The translations under genes were made by a program, and so were the position numbers. The notes under the pieces are model-generated. The model made no database searches. It saw only the letters and a list, made by a program, of their open reading frames with translations, and was not told where the DNA came from. Of a stretch of 64,000 nucleotides of DNA, positions 16,201 to 25,857 are shown piece by piece. Location: contig JAHFST010000011.1 of NCBI GenBank assembly GCA_023265625.1, forward strand, positions 57,526 to 121,525, read 5' to 3'. Position 1 is the first letter of the stretch. Every line of letters begins with the position of its first letter. The stretch is from Deltaproteobacteria bacterium (GTDB lineage: Bacteria; UBA10199; JACPAL01; JAHFST01).

Positions 16201-17549
16201 GTTAGGTTTAAATGTTGAAAGTGATCGGAAACTATTTTCCGAGTTTGTTGCAGCTGATCTTGAAACTCATCCACTGATGGACAATTCATCCGACGCGCCA
16301 GGGCGAGCAGCTCCTTCGGTTCTGCGGGGAGTTGGTGCGTTTGCTGGTCGTCCAGGATCTGGAGACGGTTTTCGATGCGACGGAGAAAAATATAAGCGGT
16401 GCGGAGGTGCGCGGCATCCTCGAGCGTGATGATCCCCCGCTCGCCGAGGGCTTGGAGCGCCCGTAAGGTCTGCGTGGGACGCAGGGCCGGTTGTTTGCCG
16501 CCATACAGGAGCTGAAAGATGGCGACGAAGAATTCGATTTCCCGGATGCCGCCCTCGCCCAATTTGACGTTGAAGGTTTGCTTAAGCCGTTTTTTTTGGT
16601 CTTGATTGATTTTGTTTTTCATCTCCTTGAGCTCGGTGAGGACGCTGGTGTCGAGTGTCTGCCGATAGACAAAAGGGAAGACGCGCTTGAGGAAATCGAG
16701 GGCGGTGTGCCTTGTCCCGGCGACGGGGCGGGCCTTGAGCAGGGCGGCTCGTTCCCAGTTGGCCCCCCAATTTTCATAATAGTCTTCCACGGCGTCGAGG
16801 GAATTGGACAAAGTGCCCGACTTGCCTTCGGGGCGAAGATCGGTGTCGACCCGAAAGACAAACCCGTCTTCGGTGCGTTTTTGCAACAGATCCATCGAGA
16901 GTTGAAAGAGTTGGTTGGCGAATTCATGGAGCGATGCGCCGGATGGGCATTGGCCGGAGTCTGAATCGTAGAGAAAGAGCACATCAATGTCGGAGCTAAA
17001 ATTCAAATCCTCCCCTCCGAGCTTGCCGAGACCCACAACGCTGAAGCCGCATTCCAAATGCTGCCTGGCGAGTTGCGGGGTGCCATGGATCTTTTTGGTT
17101 TGAGCTAGGGCATGGCTCAAAGCCGCTTCTTGCGTGACTTGGGCCAGGTTGGCGATTTCCTGTCCGATGGATTCATAGTCGCCCAATTGGGCCAATTCCC
17201 GGATCATGAGGCGCATCATCTCCCTGTGTCGGAAGTGTCGCAGCGTTTGTTTGAAATCGTCGTTGCCCTGGGAGCTTGTGAGAAATGTGTGCCATTCAGC
17301 GGTGAGTTCCAGCAATGGCTTTTTTTGGAACAAGATTGAGGAGGAGAGGAGGGGTTGGATGAGATCGGGTCGGCGGGCGATCCAATTCATGAAAGGACGA
17401 CTGTTGCCAAATAATGACAAAAAAGCGGCGCTCCCCGGTTGGGCCGAAAAATCAACCGGGGCTTGAAACCCTTCCCACTGGCTCCGGGCGAGCTCGGGAT
17501 TCCCTGATTGGGCCAGGATAAGGTCTATTTCTTTAGCGTTGAGCGGCAT
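16197..17549 (-). CDS. glnE: GlnE N-terminal half: glutamine synthetase deadenylylase domain
   Basis: These 450 residues match the first half of GlnE, which removes AMP from glutamine synthetase by phosphorolysis. The motif GLGKLGGEDLNFSSDIDVLF (about residues 170-189) has the Asp pair. DTDLRPEGKSG and LGEGGIREIEFFVAIFQLL follow. It overlaps the helicase gene upstream by 17 bases. The two GlnE ORFs together are about 812 residues, shorter than the usual single chain; the linker region seems reduced. Confidence 0.9.
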   Translation of the reverse strand: MPLNAKEIDLILAQSGNPELARSQWEGFQAPVDFSAQPGSAAFLSLFGNSRPFMNWIARRPDLIQPLLSSSILFQKKPLLELTAEWHTFLTSSQGNDDFKQTLRHFRHREMMRLMIRELAQLGDYESIGQEIANLAQVTQEAALSHALAQTKKIHGTPQLARQHLECGFSVVGLGKLGGEDLNFSSDIDVLFLYDSDSGQCPSGASLHEFANQLFQLSMDLLQKRTEDGFVFRVDTDLRPEGKSGTLSNSLDAVEDYYENWGANWERAALLKARPVAGTRHTALDFLKRVFPFVYRQTLDTSVLTELKEMKNKINQDQKKRLKQTFNVKLGEGGIREIEFFVAIFQLLYGGKQPALRPTQTLRALQALGERGIITLEDAAHLRTAYIFLRRIENRLQILDDQQTHQLPAEPKELLALARRMNCPSVDEFQDQLQQTRKIVSDHFQHLNLT

Positions 17550-19461
17550 GCTTTGTCAGCCAGTGGCTCCAGGCCGATCCTTCCCTCTTACCAGATGCGC
17601 CGCTATTTTCCAATGGCAGAATCAACCGGTCAATGGCCCGCGTCATGGCGACATACAAGAGCCTTTTTGATTCCAGTTCATCGGCCGCCTTTTGCAGGGC
17701 CTCTGCCTCCAGAAAAGATTCGGACTTTTCCATTTGTTCCAAGAGGCCCTGGCTGTCTGTGGCTCGTTCGGGCAGCAAGATGTCTCCATTGGGAAGTTCC
17801 AAGAGCAGGCTGGGGCTGCCTCGCGGTTTTCCCTTGAGATCGCACAGAAAGACTGTGGAAAACTCCATCCCCTTGGCGCCATGGACCGTGAGGAGCGACA
17901 CTCCTTGGATTGTCTGTTCAGGCACAGAGAGCGGGATATAGGTATTCTCACTGGTCAAATCATCTAGGATGCGGATGAGGTCATCACGGGTCTCAATGCC
18001 TAAAGGAAGTATTCTCTGAATGAGTTGCCGAAGGTCTTCCAAGGCCTCGCGCGAGGCCCCTGTCGGGACCTTTTCGGTCATTTTTTGGAAAAAAAGCTCG
18101 AGCCAGGCCTTGAATTCCAAATCGGGTGTTAATTCGGGTGGGGTCTCCGACACGAGTGACTCGCGCAGGTAGACCTCTTCCAGGGACAGGCCGATAAAAG
18201 GGGAGAGCAGGGTGAGAAGCTGGCTGATCGGCTTGGCCGTGCCATGCACTACTTTTAAAAAGTGGAGTGCCATTTGGACGATAGGCGTTTCGAGGAGCGA
18301 CCCGCGCGAACCCATTTGAAAGGGGATGTGCCGAGAGGTCAGCTGCTGGGCAAACAACGGCATGGCCTTGCGCGTCCGGAAAAGTAGGGCGATTTGGGTG
18401 AATGGGATTCCCTGGGCATGGAGATGCAGGATATGTGCTGCGACCTCCGCCGCTTCCAGTTCACGAAACTCTTGGATGGAAGCGCTGCTGGGAAGCGACA
18501 AGACATGTGGACAGCTTTGCTGCGCCGTACTGGGACGCGAGGAGATCATGGGTTGATAGTTTGGGAAAAGCCCCTGTCCCACTTGATTGATGAAATGAAT
18601 AATTTCGGGAGACGAACGAAAATTGTGGCCCAGGTAAAACAGCCTTCCTTCCCGCTGGATGTGTTGGGCGGCCTGGTGAAACAAGGCGGCCTCCGCCCCG
18701 CGAAACCGGTAGATGGATTGTTGCGGATCCCCCACGACCACGAGGCGATTCTGGGTAGCGTGCAGCTGGGAGAGGATCCGCCATTGGATGGGATTGATGT
18801 CCTGAAATTCATCAATCAAGAGGTAATCAAAGTTTTTTTGCCAGCGGGCTCGATGACTTGGGTCTTGCAGGAGCTGGTTGGTTTGGATCTCCAAGTCATT
18901 AAAGTCGAGGCGGTGCTGTTTGCCAATTTGTTTCTTGGCGGCATAGGCCAGGCGAACGGCCGACAGGGGGTTGGGGAAGGGAAACCGACAAGAGGGCTTT
19001 GGCAGTAGTTCCATGAGTATCTTGACGGTGCGGTGAAACCCGAACTCTTCCACGAGCGAGAGTGTTTGCTCTTCTCCGGCCTCGAGGAGTTCCAGCAGCG
19101 TCTTTCTCGTGGTTTGCACCTGTTCCAGGCGCGCCAAAAAATCCTCCAAGATGGTGAATTCATCGGCTGGATTTTGCTCGCGCAGCAGGCGGGCGCAGAA
19201 CCCGTGCATGGTGCCGATGTACGCCTCCTTCAGGCTGGTTTGGGTGACGTGCAGTCGTTTTGCCAAACGGCGACGCAGTTCCTCGGCGGCCTTTTCCGTA
19301 AAAGTCGTGACTAAGATTCGTGGCAACGGGATGTTCCGTTGTTGCACCAGCCAGGCGATTTTTTCCACCAACACCAGGGTTTTTCCCGAGCCGGCGGCGG
19401 CCACAATGACGGCATTGCCGTCAAACTCCACGGCTTCTTGTTGGGTGGTGGTTAATTTCAT
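17533..19461 (-). CDS. UvrD/Rep-family ATP-dependent DNA helicase
   Basis: The protein is 642 residues when begun at ATG 19461, which overlaps the nuclease stop as ATGA; an open frame further upstream is inside that gene. Superfamily 1 motifs are all visible: AAAGSGKT (I), DEFQDINPIQW (II), GDPQQSIYRFRGA (III), VHGAKGMEFSTVFL (V) and LLYVAMTRA (VI). It lacks a fused nuclease. With the RecB-like Fe-S nuclease encoded just upstream it probably forms a helicase-nuclease complex for end resection, comparable to a compact AddAB. Confidence 0.9.
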   Translation of the reverse strand: MKLTTTQQEAVEFDGNAVIVAAAGSGKTLVLVEKIAWLVQQRNIPLPRILVTTFTEKAAEELRRRLAKRLHVTQTSLKEAYIGTMHGFCARLLREQNPADEFTILEDFLARLEQVQTTRKTLLELLEAGEEQTLSLVEEFGFHRTVKILMELLPKPSCRFPFPNPLSAVRLAYAAKKQIGKQHRLDFNDLEIQTNQLLQDPSHRARWQKNFDYLLIDEFQDINPIQWRILSQLHATQNRLVVVGDPQQSIYRFRGAEAALFHQAAQHIQREGRLFYLGHNFRSSPEIIHFINQVGQGLFPNYQPMISSRPSTAQQSCPHVLSLPSSASIQEFRELEAAEVAAHILHLHAQGIPFTQIALLFRTRKAMPLFAQQLTSRHIPFQMGSRGSLLETPIVQMALHFLKVVHGTAKPISQLLTLLSPFIGLSLEEVYLRESLVSETPPELTPDLEFKAWLELFFQKMTEKVPTGASREALEDLRQLIQRILPLGIETRDDLIRILDDLTSENTYIPLSVPEQTIQGVSLLTVHGAKGMEFSTVFLCDLKGKPRGSPSLLLELPNGDILLPERATDSQGLLEQMEKSESFLEAEALQKAADELESKRLLYVAMTRAIDRLILPLENSGASGKREGSAWSHWLTKHAAQR

Positions 19462-20384
19462 GACATCCCCGGGTGGCAATAAAAACGCAACGGACAACTG
19501 ATGTGGCAGGGCTGTGCATTTGGTTGAAAGCTTCCCCGCCGGATTTTTTGCACACATTCAGTCAATGATTGCAGGATCGCCTGGAAGGAGTCGTCCCATT
19601 TGGCGCCCGGTACGACCGAGCTGCTCCGGGGGTGAAAAGTCAATGAATCGGGGACTCGCTCGGCATGGATCAGGCCGTCTTTTTTGCTCATGTCCGAAAA
19701 ATGGTAGTAGAGCCCCCCGATGGGCTCGTAATCGGGCAGCAGCAATTGTTGCACCGCCAGGATGTACAGGGGGATTTGAAAGGATTCGCCGCGGAGGATC
19801 TGTTTGCCGGAGATATGAGTCGATCCCGTCTTGTAGTCAATGACCAGAAAGCGTTTCTTGCGTTCATCCACATCGATCCGATCAATCCGCCCTGCGATTT
19901 GCAGCGAGGATCCGTCGGGGAGTCGGAGTTGGAGTGGGTGGGTGCCCCTGCCAAAACTCCATTCAAAATGGCGCGGTCTGAGTTCAAAGTTTCCTGCCTC
20001 TTGTTCGAGAAAGCTTTGTAGGGAACGTAACACCTGGCCCTGTTGCCGCATTAATAATGGTTTGGACGCGTTGGAACGATGCGCCGCCTCGCGAGCGAAA
20101 ACCTGGCGGGCGTCTTGTTCAAGCTGTTCCTGGATGGATGTAGTTAGCCCGTGTTGATATAAGAGTGGTCCTGAACGTTTCATGAACACTTCCAGGATGC
20201 GATGGATGATTTTTCCTAGCTCGGCGGCGGTGAGCTCCACCTCTGGCTCCGGTTCGGTTCGAACTTTCAGGACGGACTCGGAAAAGAATTTGACGGGACA
20301 GCGCCCAAAATTGTCCAATTCGGTCGGGGTAAATTGGTGATGGGCGAGCCACTTCTGATATTTTTCCTGGGCCTCTGGGGTCAT
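19458..20384 (-). CDS. RecB/AddB-like PD-(D/E)xK nuclease with Fe-S cysteines
   Basis: This 308-residue protein starts at ATG 20384, overlapping the rhomboid stop; the longer frame reads through the rhomboid gene. The nuclease motif is GRIDRID followed by FLVIDYKTG, with the catalytic Asp and Lys, and QIPLYILAVQ as the final helix. One cysteine early (NFGRCPVKFF) and three at the end (CHISCPLRFYC) match the 4Fe-4S arrangement of AddB, Dna2 and Cas4 nucleases. It is probably the partner of the adjacent helicase in double-strand end processing. Confidence 0.87.
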   Translation of the reverse strand: MTPEAQEKYQKWLAHHQFTPTELDNFGRCPVKFFSESVLKVRTEPEPEVELTAAELGKIIHRILEVFMKRSGPLLYQHGLTTSIQEQLEQDARQVFAREAAHRSNASKPLLMRQQGQVLRSLQSFLEQEAGNFELRPRHFEWSFGRGTHPLQLRLPDGSSLQIAGRIDRIDVDERKKRFLVIDYKTGSTHISGKQILRGESFQIPLYILAVQQLLLPDYEPIGGLYYHFSDMSKKDGLIHAERVPDSLTFHPRSSSVVPGAKWDDSFQAILQSLTECVQKIRRGSFQPNAQPCHISCPLRFYCHPGMS

Positions 20385-21073
20385 GATCTTTTTCTCTGCC
20401 TTTTTTGCCGCATGATTTGAAAGGCCGGAAATAAAACCAGTCCCACGATGAAGCCTCCAATATGCGCATAGTAAGCCTCCCCACTCGTCTCTTGCAAGTG
20501 AGAGAATCGGGCGGAAATAACTTGGAGGAGGAACCACCCACCGAGCACAAGCCAGGCGGGCAGGATGACGCTGCGCAGGAAATAAAAAATGGGCACGAAG
20601 ACCCCAATCTTGGCCCTGGGTGAATAACGCATATAAGCGCCTAACACACCCGCGATGGCCCCGGAGGCGCCGATAATCGGGATGCGCGAGGAGAAATTGG
20701 CATACACCTGAAACAGGATAGAACAGACGCCGCAGAGCAAGTAGAAAAATAGGAAACGCATCCGGCCCGTTTGGCTTTCCACGGTATTCCCAAAGATCCA
20801 GAGATAGAGCATATTGCCCAAGAGATGTAGCAGTCCGCCGTGGAGAAACTGAGCCGTCATGAGCGTGAAGACGGGCGGCGGGCCGATTGACTTTAACAGA
20901 TTTTGCCCGAGTTTAAATTCCAAGGGGATAGCGGCGTATTGGTAGAGAAATGGGATGGAGGCCGTTTGGGGAAGCGTGATTTGATAGCCGAAAACGGCGA
21001 TATTGATCAGGATGAGCAAAAGGGTCATCCAAGGAAAGGAGCGGGGGGAGTTAAGATCCTTGTAAGGAATCAT
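20381..21073 (-). CDS. Rhomboid family intramembrane serine protease
   Basis: This 230-residue protein has six or so membrane helices. The catalytic serine is in GASGAIAG and the histidine in AHIGGFIVG. A conserved HLLGNMLYLWIFG segment in helix 2 is also present. Rhomboids cleave membrane proteins within the bilayer; the substrate is unknown. Its start overlaps the upstream nucleotidyltransferase by 23 bases. Confidence 0.92.
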   Translation of the reverse strand: MIPYKDLNSPRSFPWMTLLLILINIAVFGYQITLPQTASIPFLYQYAAIPLEFKLGQNLLKSIGPPPVFTLMTAQFLHGGLLHLLGNMLYLWIFGNTVESQTGRMRFLFFYLLCGVCSILFQVYANFSSRIPIIGASGAIAGVLGAYMRYSPRAKIGVFVPIFYFLRSVILPAWLVLGGWFLLQVISARFSHLQETSGEAYYAHIGGFIVGLVLFPAFQIMRQKRQRKRS

Positions 21074-21761
21074 GCGCGTCTTCTGCCACTTTCAGGTCCT
21101 GAGGCGTATCTATTTCGTACCAACGGGATCCGGAGAGATCGGCAATGCGTGGTGGTGTTCCCTGGTCCGCCAATTGTTGCAAGACCTCTTCCACGGAGGC
21201 CTCGGGTCGTTGGGTGCAAACGAGGTCGAAGGCTTGCAGATAGTTTGCCAAACTGTCTTGGTTGACCAAGGTCATGCCGATATAGCCACCGTTAAAAGCG
21301 GCTAATTTTTTATGGATCGACTTGATTTGTCCCTTAGGTTCTTCCCAGACCTTCATATCGTCCGCGACTAGGTCCCGGTCAAAATCGCAGGCGGCCACGA
21401 CACCGGACCTGTGTTGTAGTAGTTGAGACAGAAATGTTTTTGGATAGATGTGGTCGGCATTCATCAATAGGAAGCCGTCATTGAGATGCTGGCGAGCTGT
21501 TTTGAGTGTGACGATATTTCCTGAATGAAAATCTTTGTTTTGCAGCAAGGTAATGTCGGGTCGTTTTTTTAGGTATTGCGCAAAAGTCTCAAACTCAAAG
21601 CCACCCACGATAATAATTTCCTCCCATTCGGCCCCAGCCAAAAAATCGAGGGTGTATTCCAAAAGGGGACGACCGGAAATGTCTAACAATGCTTTGGGGA
21701 GTTGTTCGGTCTTGTTTCCCAGACGAGTCCCGCGGCCTGCCGCTAGCACAATGGCCTTCAT
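21051..21761 (-). CDS. Sugar/alcohol phosphate nucleotidyltransferase
   Basis: This 236-residue enzyme starts MKAIVLAAGRGTRLG, the NTP-binding signature of the GT-A-like nucleotidyltransferases. MNADHIYP holds a metal-binding Asp. The protein is single-domain and short, like CTP- or NTP-using enzymes that activate phosphoalcohols or sugar phosphates. The substrate cannot be read from the sequence. It overlaps a HAD phosphatase gene by four bases. A CDP-alcohol phosphatidyltransferase is encoded at 40187-40987, and a link through a CDP-activated head group is possible but speculative. Confidence 0.82.
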   Translation of the reverse strand: MKAIVLAAGRGTRLGNKTEQLPKALLDISGRPLLEYTLDFLAGAEWEEIIIVGGFEFETFAQYLKKRPDITLLQNKDFHSGNIVTLKTARQHLNDGFLLMNADHIYPKTFLSQLLQHRSGVVAACDFDRDLVADDMKVWEEPKGQIKSIHKKLAAFNGGYIGMTLVNQDSLANYLQAFDLVCTQRPEASVEEVLQQLADQGTPPRIADLSGSRWYEIDTPQDLKVAEDAHDSLQGS

Positions 21762-22387
21762 AAGATGCGTTTGAGTTCGGACAGATTTTTGATCGACTGG
21801 GAGCCCGGATGGGCCTGTTCGAATTCTTGTTTTGAAAAAAGTCCCTCTTTGCCGATGAAGTCAATATTGGATCCGTAAGCGGCTTTCGCATCGTGGAGCG
21901 AGTCACCCACAAAAATCATGGCCTTGGGATCAATGTGAAATTCTTCGGAGATTTTATTGAAATGAGGGGCCCCTTTGACAAAGTTGGGGCGGTAGCCCAG
22001 CACCAGGTCACAGTCGAGGCGCTTTTGCGCCAAAAATTCCGTCAAAATCTCTTGTTGATTGCCGGAAGAAATAACCACCTTGAAGCCCTTGCCCTTAAGG
22101 TACTTAATCGTATCGTGGGTGTCCTGATAAAAAGAACGCTGAAAATAGTGGAGTTGTTTCTTTGTCTCAAAGGATTCAGCCGCTTCGGAATTACGCGAGT
22201 CTCCCGGGAAAATGACTTCCAGTTGTTTGGCAAAAGGGAGTCCGGAGGTTTCACGATAGCGTTGCTGGCCTTCGTCAGATGGCATCTGATAGAAATCAAA
22301 CATGATTTGACTGGCCCATTCCGTCAACTGGTCCATCGAGTCGACCAGGGTGCCGTCAAAGTCAAAAATACAGACCTTCTTTTGCAT
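21758..22387 (-). CDS. HAD-family hydrolase (phosphatase-like)
   Basis: This 209-residue protein has motif I DFDGTLVDS, motif II VVISSGNQ and motif III/IV KGAPHFNKI with FVGDSLHDAKAA. This is subfamily I with a helical cap, as in phosphoglycolate or sugar-phosphate phosphatases. It is the first gene of the eight-gene overlapping minus-strand chain and is paired with a nucleotidyltransferase, so it may act on a related phosphate ester. Confidence 0.87.
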   Translation of the reverse strand: MQKKVCIFDFDGTLVDSMDQLTEWASQIMFDFYQMPSDEGQQRYRETSGLPFAKQLEVIFPGDSRNSEAAESFETKKQLHYFQRSFYQDTHDTIKYLKGKGFKVVISSGNQQEILTEFLAQKRLDCDLVLGYRPNFVKGAPHFNKISEEFHIDPKAMIFVGDSLHDAKAAYGSNIDFIGKEGLFSKQEFEQAHPGSQSIKNLSELKRIL

Positions 22388-22446
22388 AGTGGGTAGGAAC
22401 TAACAGACGGGGTTCTATCTTGTAAAGGAGCTTTTCTTGGCAATCC

Positions 22447-23928
22447 CTACTTGTTCATCTGGTACACTTTCGCGAAATATCCTTCGCTGTTTTCTACCCC
22501 GAAGGTTCCGATTATCGTGCCATGTTGAAAAGCATAGCTGCTGATTTTTTCACTAGGAGACCAGCGGCCGACGATGATGAAATCGGCGCTGCGGATTGTT
22601 CCTTCGTAAGCCTCCTGGTTGAGGGGCACTCCATCGGGCATGAATTGGCGCAGTCTTAGGTCTGCTCGCCGCATCAGGCAAAAGCTGGGGTCTGGAATCG
22701 CGGAAACCATCACCAAGGATCCGGGAGTAAGAAGCTCGGCGATCGGAGCGCACCAGCTATGGTAATCCGTTACGCTCTTCCTTTGTCTCACCTGCGTTTG
22801 GTAGAGATCAAGAGCTCGATGAATATTATTGAATGCGACGTAGCTGATTAAGACTGCTAACAGTATCCTCAATAAGATTCTTTGCGGGACATTTTGCAGT
22901 CTTTGAAGCGACGTCCAAGTGAGGACAAGACCGATCGACATAAGTGGAAGAGGATAAAGGGCATACCACATCTCATGGCTCCACATCATCAAGGCCAAAA
23001 GTAGCAAGTAGCTAACAAACAACCACAGGCAGCGTCTCTCTCTGTTAGGTTCAGTCCAAAAACCAATGCCAGCGATGCCCCAGAGCACCATGGTTGCGCC
23101 ATCGATACCGATTCCTTGCCATTCTCTAAAAAAACGGTTTGTGAACCAAAGGGTGGCGGGTCGGTTTGATTTGCGCGCTAATTGAGCGCCAAATTGAGCG
23201 ATGAAACTGGCGGGATCTTTGAGGATAAAAATAAGCCACGGCAGAGCAGTGAAAGCAAGACCGCTGATGAGGCAAGTGAGCCATCGTCTCTTGTGGGAAG
23301 AAGGTTGAAGAAGAACCATGGTAATGACCAAAAGGGGGGTAAAAAAAACCATGGGATGCGTCATGGCTGCCAGGCTGGCGGCGACGCCGGCCCCGAAATA
23401 GGTGAGCGAATTAGGGCATGGTAGCGTGATCCAATCCAATGAGAGTAAAAAAAAGGTTAGGGCCATCATATCCATGCGTCCGATCGAGGCCCCTTGGAGG
23501 AAGAAGAAATTCAAGGCCAAAAAACTCACGGGTAGACAGGCTAGCGAGGCAGGAAGTCCCCCGCGCCGACTGAGTCGGTAAGTGAGAAGCAGGACGGCCC
23601 AGGCGTAGCCGCAGGAAACGCCACGCATGAGTTCCACGCTGGCCGAGGTTAGACGGAAAACCAGGGAAAGAAAAATAAAATAACCGGGAGGCATCCAATA
23701 GGTACGCTCTGCGATATGGGGTAGGAATCCGGTAAGGGTTTTGGTGCCGAGCGTCCCATACCTCATGAAATCAAGGGCCGGATCCGCGAATAAAACCTCG
23801 TCTGGCCAGACGGGGGGGAGTCGCAACCACAACAGAAAAAGCATGAGAATCCAGTAGCCGACCGCCACGGCACATAGGAGAGGTAAAAAAAAATTATTTG
23901 GTAATTTGCTTCCTTGAATAGAGAACAT
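22447..23928 (-). CDS. Multi-pass membrane glycosyltransferase, PMT/ArnT (GT39/GT83)-like
   Basis: This 493-residue protein has about a dozen hydrophobic segments. After the first helix it has the acidic loop motif PPVWPDEVLFADPA, the place of the catalytic Asp/Glu in lipid-linked sugar transferases of the GT-C class. It should move a sugar from a polyprenyl-phosphate carrier to an acceptor on the outer face of the membrane. It diverges from the next glycan gene with a 78-base gap. The donor and acceptor are unknown. Confidence 0.82.
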   Translation of the reverse strand: MFSIQGSKLPNNFFLPLLCAVAVGYWILMLFLLWLRLPPVWPDEVLFADPALDFMRYGTLGTKTLTGFLPHIAERTYWMPPGYFIFLSLVFRLTSASVELMRGVSCGYAWAVLLLTYRLSRRGGLPASLACLPVSFLALNFFFLQGASIGRMDMMALTFFLLSLDWITLPCPNSLTYFGAGVAASLAAMTHPMVFFTPLLVITMVLLQPSSHKRRWLTCLISGLAFTALPWLIFILKDPASFIAQFGAQLARKSNRPATLWFTNRFFREWQGIGIDGATMVLWGIAGIGFWTEPNRERRCLWLFVSYLLLLALMMWSHEMWYALYPLPLMSIGLVLTWTSLQRLQNVPQRILLRILLAVLISYVAFNNIHRALDLYQTQVRQRKSVTDYHSWCAPIAELLTPGSLVMVSAIPDPSFCLMRRADLRLRQFMPDGVPLNQEAYEGTIRSADFIIVGRWSPSEKISSYAFQHGTIIGTFGVENSEGYFAKVYQMNK

Positions 23929-24006
23929 ATAAAAACTCGATTTTATTATATAAATGAGTTTTTCTGTGAAAGGAAATGATTGTTTTTTTAACGGGAGACA
24001 TTGTAA

Positions 24007-25812
24007 TTGATAACAAGAGGGGGCAAGTTGTTTTCAAAGATTTCGATGAAAAAAATCGCTGGGTTATTTGATCATAGTCCTTTTCTTATTTTATTTATCC
24101 TAAGCAGCCTGTTGCTCTTTAAGGGGCTCGATCATACTCTTTTTTGGCAAGATGAGGGGCATGTGGCCGTGCTGGCGCGGAGGATTCTCCAATTTGGCTA
24201 TCCTAAGGTTTGGGATGGACGCAACCTATTGACGGGTATGGATGGGCTTGATTTTAACCGAAACTATGTCCTGACTTGGGACGGGTGGTTCCCTTATTAT
24301 CTCGTGGCCGCTTCATTTCGTTTGTTAGGGGAGTCCACCTTTGCGGGTCGGTTCCCTTTTGTCCTTTGTGCGCTGGCAACGTTACCCTTATTTTATGGTT
24401 TTGTGCTTCGCTTGACCCGTCGTCGCATTACTGCCTTTTTGTCGGTTTTTTTTATGGTGGGTTCCATTATGTTTTTGTTGCATAGTCGGCAATGTCGTTA
24501 CTACGCGGTACTGCCGCTCGGTGTTGTCATCGTTTTTTGGGGATTGTGGTGTTTGCCGATGCGTCGCGGCCTATTTCTTACCTCCCTTGGTTTCGTGCTT
24601 CTTTATTATTCCAATCTGGTTTCATTCGCATGCTGCTATTTTTCTGTACTGTTTATACCTTTGGTGTTGGGGTGGAATTCAGCTAAAGTTAGGGCTTTCC
24701 TGGTTGCCAGTGTGGCCGTCTTTTTATTAACGGCGCCATTTTTTCTTTATGCAGACATGTTGCACAAATCTGGGACGCGAGCTCCGGTTGTTTGGAATGA
24801 ATGTATTGGCACCATGTTGGGAAATTTGGTTTTTATCAATAAGTTCTATGTCCCCCTACTTTTACTGTTCATCGCGCATTTTTATTACAAGCGTCGGCCT
24901 CATTTGAAGGGGGGGCAATATTTTCGTATTGGCCTCGTTTTTCTCTTGGTGCCAGTTGTTCTGATCGCATTTGTTTTAGGGCCAACGGTAAGATACATTT
25001 ATCACATTTTTCCAATCGCAGCGTTCTTAACGGCATTGTTTTTGGTGGATATATGGAAGGAGAAAAGATTGGCAGCCATTGTTCTTTTTTTGCTTATTAT
25101 TTTTACACATGCCCTCGATTATCTTCCTTTTAAAGCGGTATTTTTGGCCGGAGATATTTTGCAGCAAGTTGTTCCTGCTCCAGCGGTTAAAGCATTGCGT
25201 TATGTCTATGATCAATATTCTTCAGTGGATGATGAGGAAGGGCCCTATAGGGCATTTGATAAGAAAGAGAGTCATGCTCAAATGCTCCGTTTTTATCGAG
25301 AACTGCATATTCCGACTTTTCAAGAACGTTTCTGGCGTTTGGAGTATAGGAGCTATTGGGATGAAATTACCCATCCATTCCCAGACAACCTTCCCGTGGT
25401 GAGCCAGTTTCTTCGTGAAAATGGCAAGCCAGATGATGGGGTTTATCTCAACGTAGGGCAGTGCCCGATGCTTTTTTATAATCCGGATGTGAGATTGGTG
25501 TATAGCATGACGCTTCCCAAAAAAGTTAATAACGATGCTGATCCGCTTGACCCAGCTCAGTGGCAATGGGAGGCGATGACTTGGTTTATGCCTCGTCCTT
25601 TTAGTCAGAGTCGCGGGCCTTTTCTGACAGACGGAGAATTTTTCAATCTGGTTGCCTCCAAGGGTTGGAGAGTGGCCACTCACCAACTGAATGTTCCTGC
25701 TCACCTTTGGGATGGTAACTGGCCCGAGCGGTATAGGATTTACCGGACATTGCATGGTGAATACCCCATGCCCCGCCAAGAACCTCAGGTTATCTATCAG
25801 GTATTACGTTAA
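24007..25812 (+). CDS. Multi-pass membrane glycosyltransferase, GT-C fold
   Basis: This 601-residue protein has around ten membrane helices and then a soluble C-terminal domain of roughly 200 residues. LFWQDEGHVAVLARRIL after helix 1 carries the DE motif of GT-C transferases. The start is uncertain: TTG 24007 follows GGGAGA by about eight bases, TTG 24028 follows AGAGGGGG, and ATG 24046 has no site. It is the first gene of the plus-strand glycan cluster and is followed by a polyprenyl-phosphate sugar synthase that could make its donor. Confidence 0.82.
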   Translation: MITRGGKLFSKISMKKIAGLFDHSPFLILFILSSLLLFKGLDHTLFWQDEGHVAVLARRILQFGYPKVWDGRNLLTGMDGLDFNRNYVLTWDGWFPYYLVAASFRLLGESTFAGRFPFVLCALATLPLFYGFVLRLTRRRITAFLSVFFMVGSIMFLLHSRQCRYYAVLPLGVVIVFWGLWCLPMRRGLFLTSLGFVLLYYSNLVSFACCYFSVLFIPLVLGWNSAKVRAFLVASVAVFLLTAPFFLYADMLHKSGTRAPVVWNECIGTMLGNLVFINKFYVPLLLLFIAHFYYKRRPHLKGGQYFRIGLVFLLVPVVLIAFVLGPTVRYIYHIFPIAAFLTALFLVDIWKEKRLAAIVLFLLIIFTHALDYLPFKAVFLAGDILQQVVPAPAVKALRYVYDQYSSVDDEEGPYRAFDKKESHAQMLRFYRELHIPTFQERFWRLEYRSYWDEITHPFPDNLPVVSQFLRENGKPDDGVYLNVGQCPMLFYNPDVRLVYSMTLPKKVNNDADPLDPAQWQWEAMTWFMPRPFSQSRGPFLTDGEFFNLVASKGWRVATHQLNVPAHLWDGNWPERYRIYRTLHGEYPMPRQEPQVIYQVLR

Positions 25813-25857
25813 ATAACTCTTATTGATTATTGATTTTCATCTTGGGATAAGACTTAA

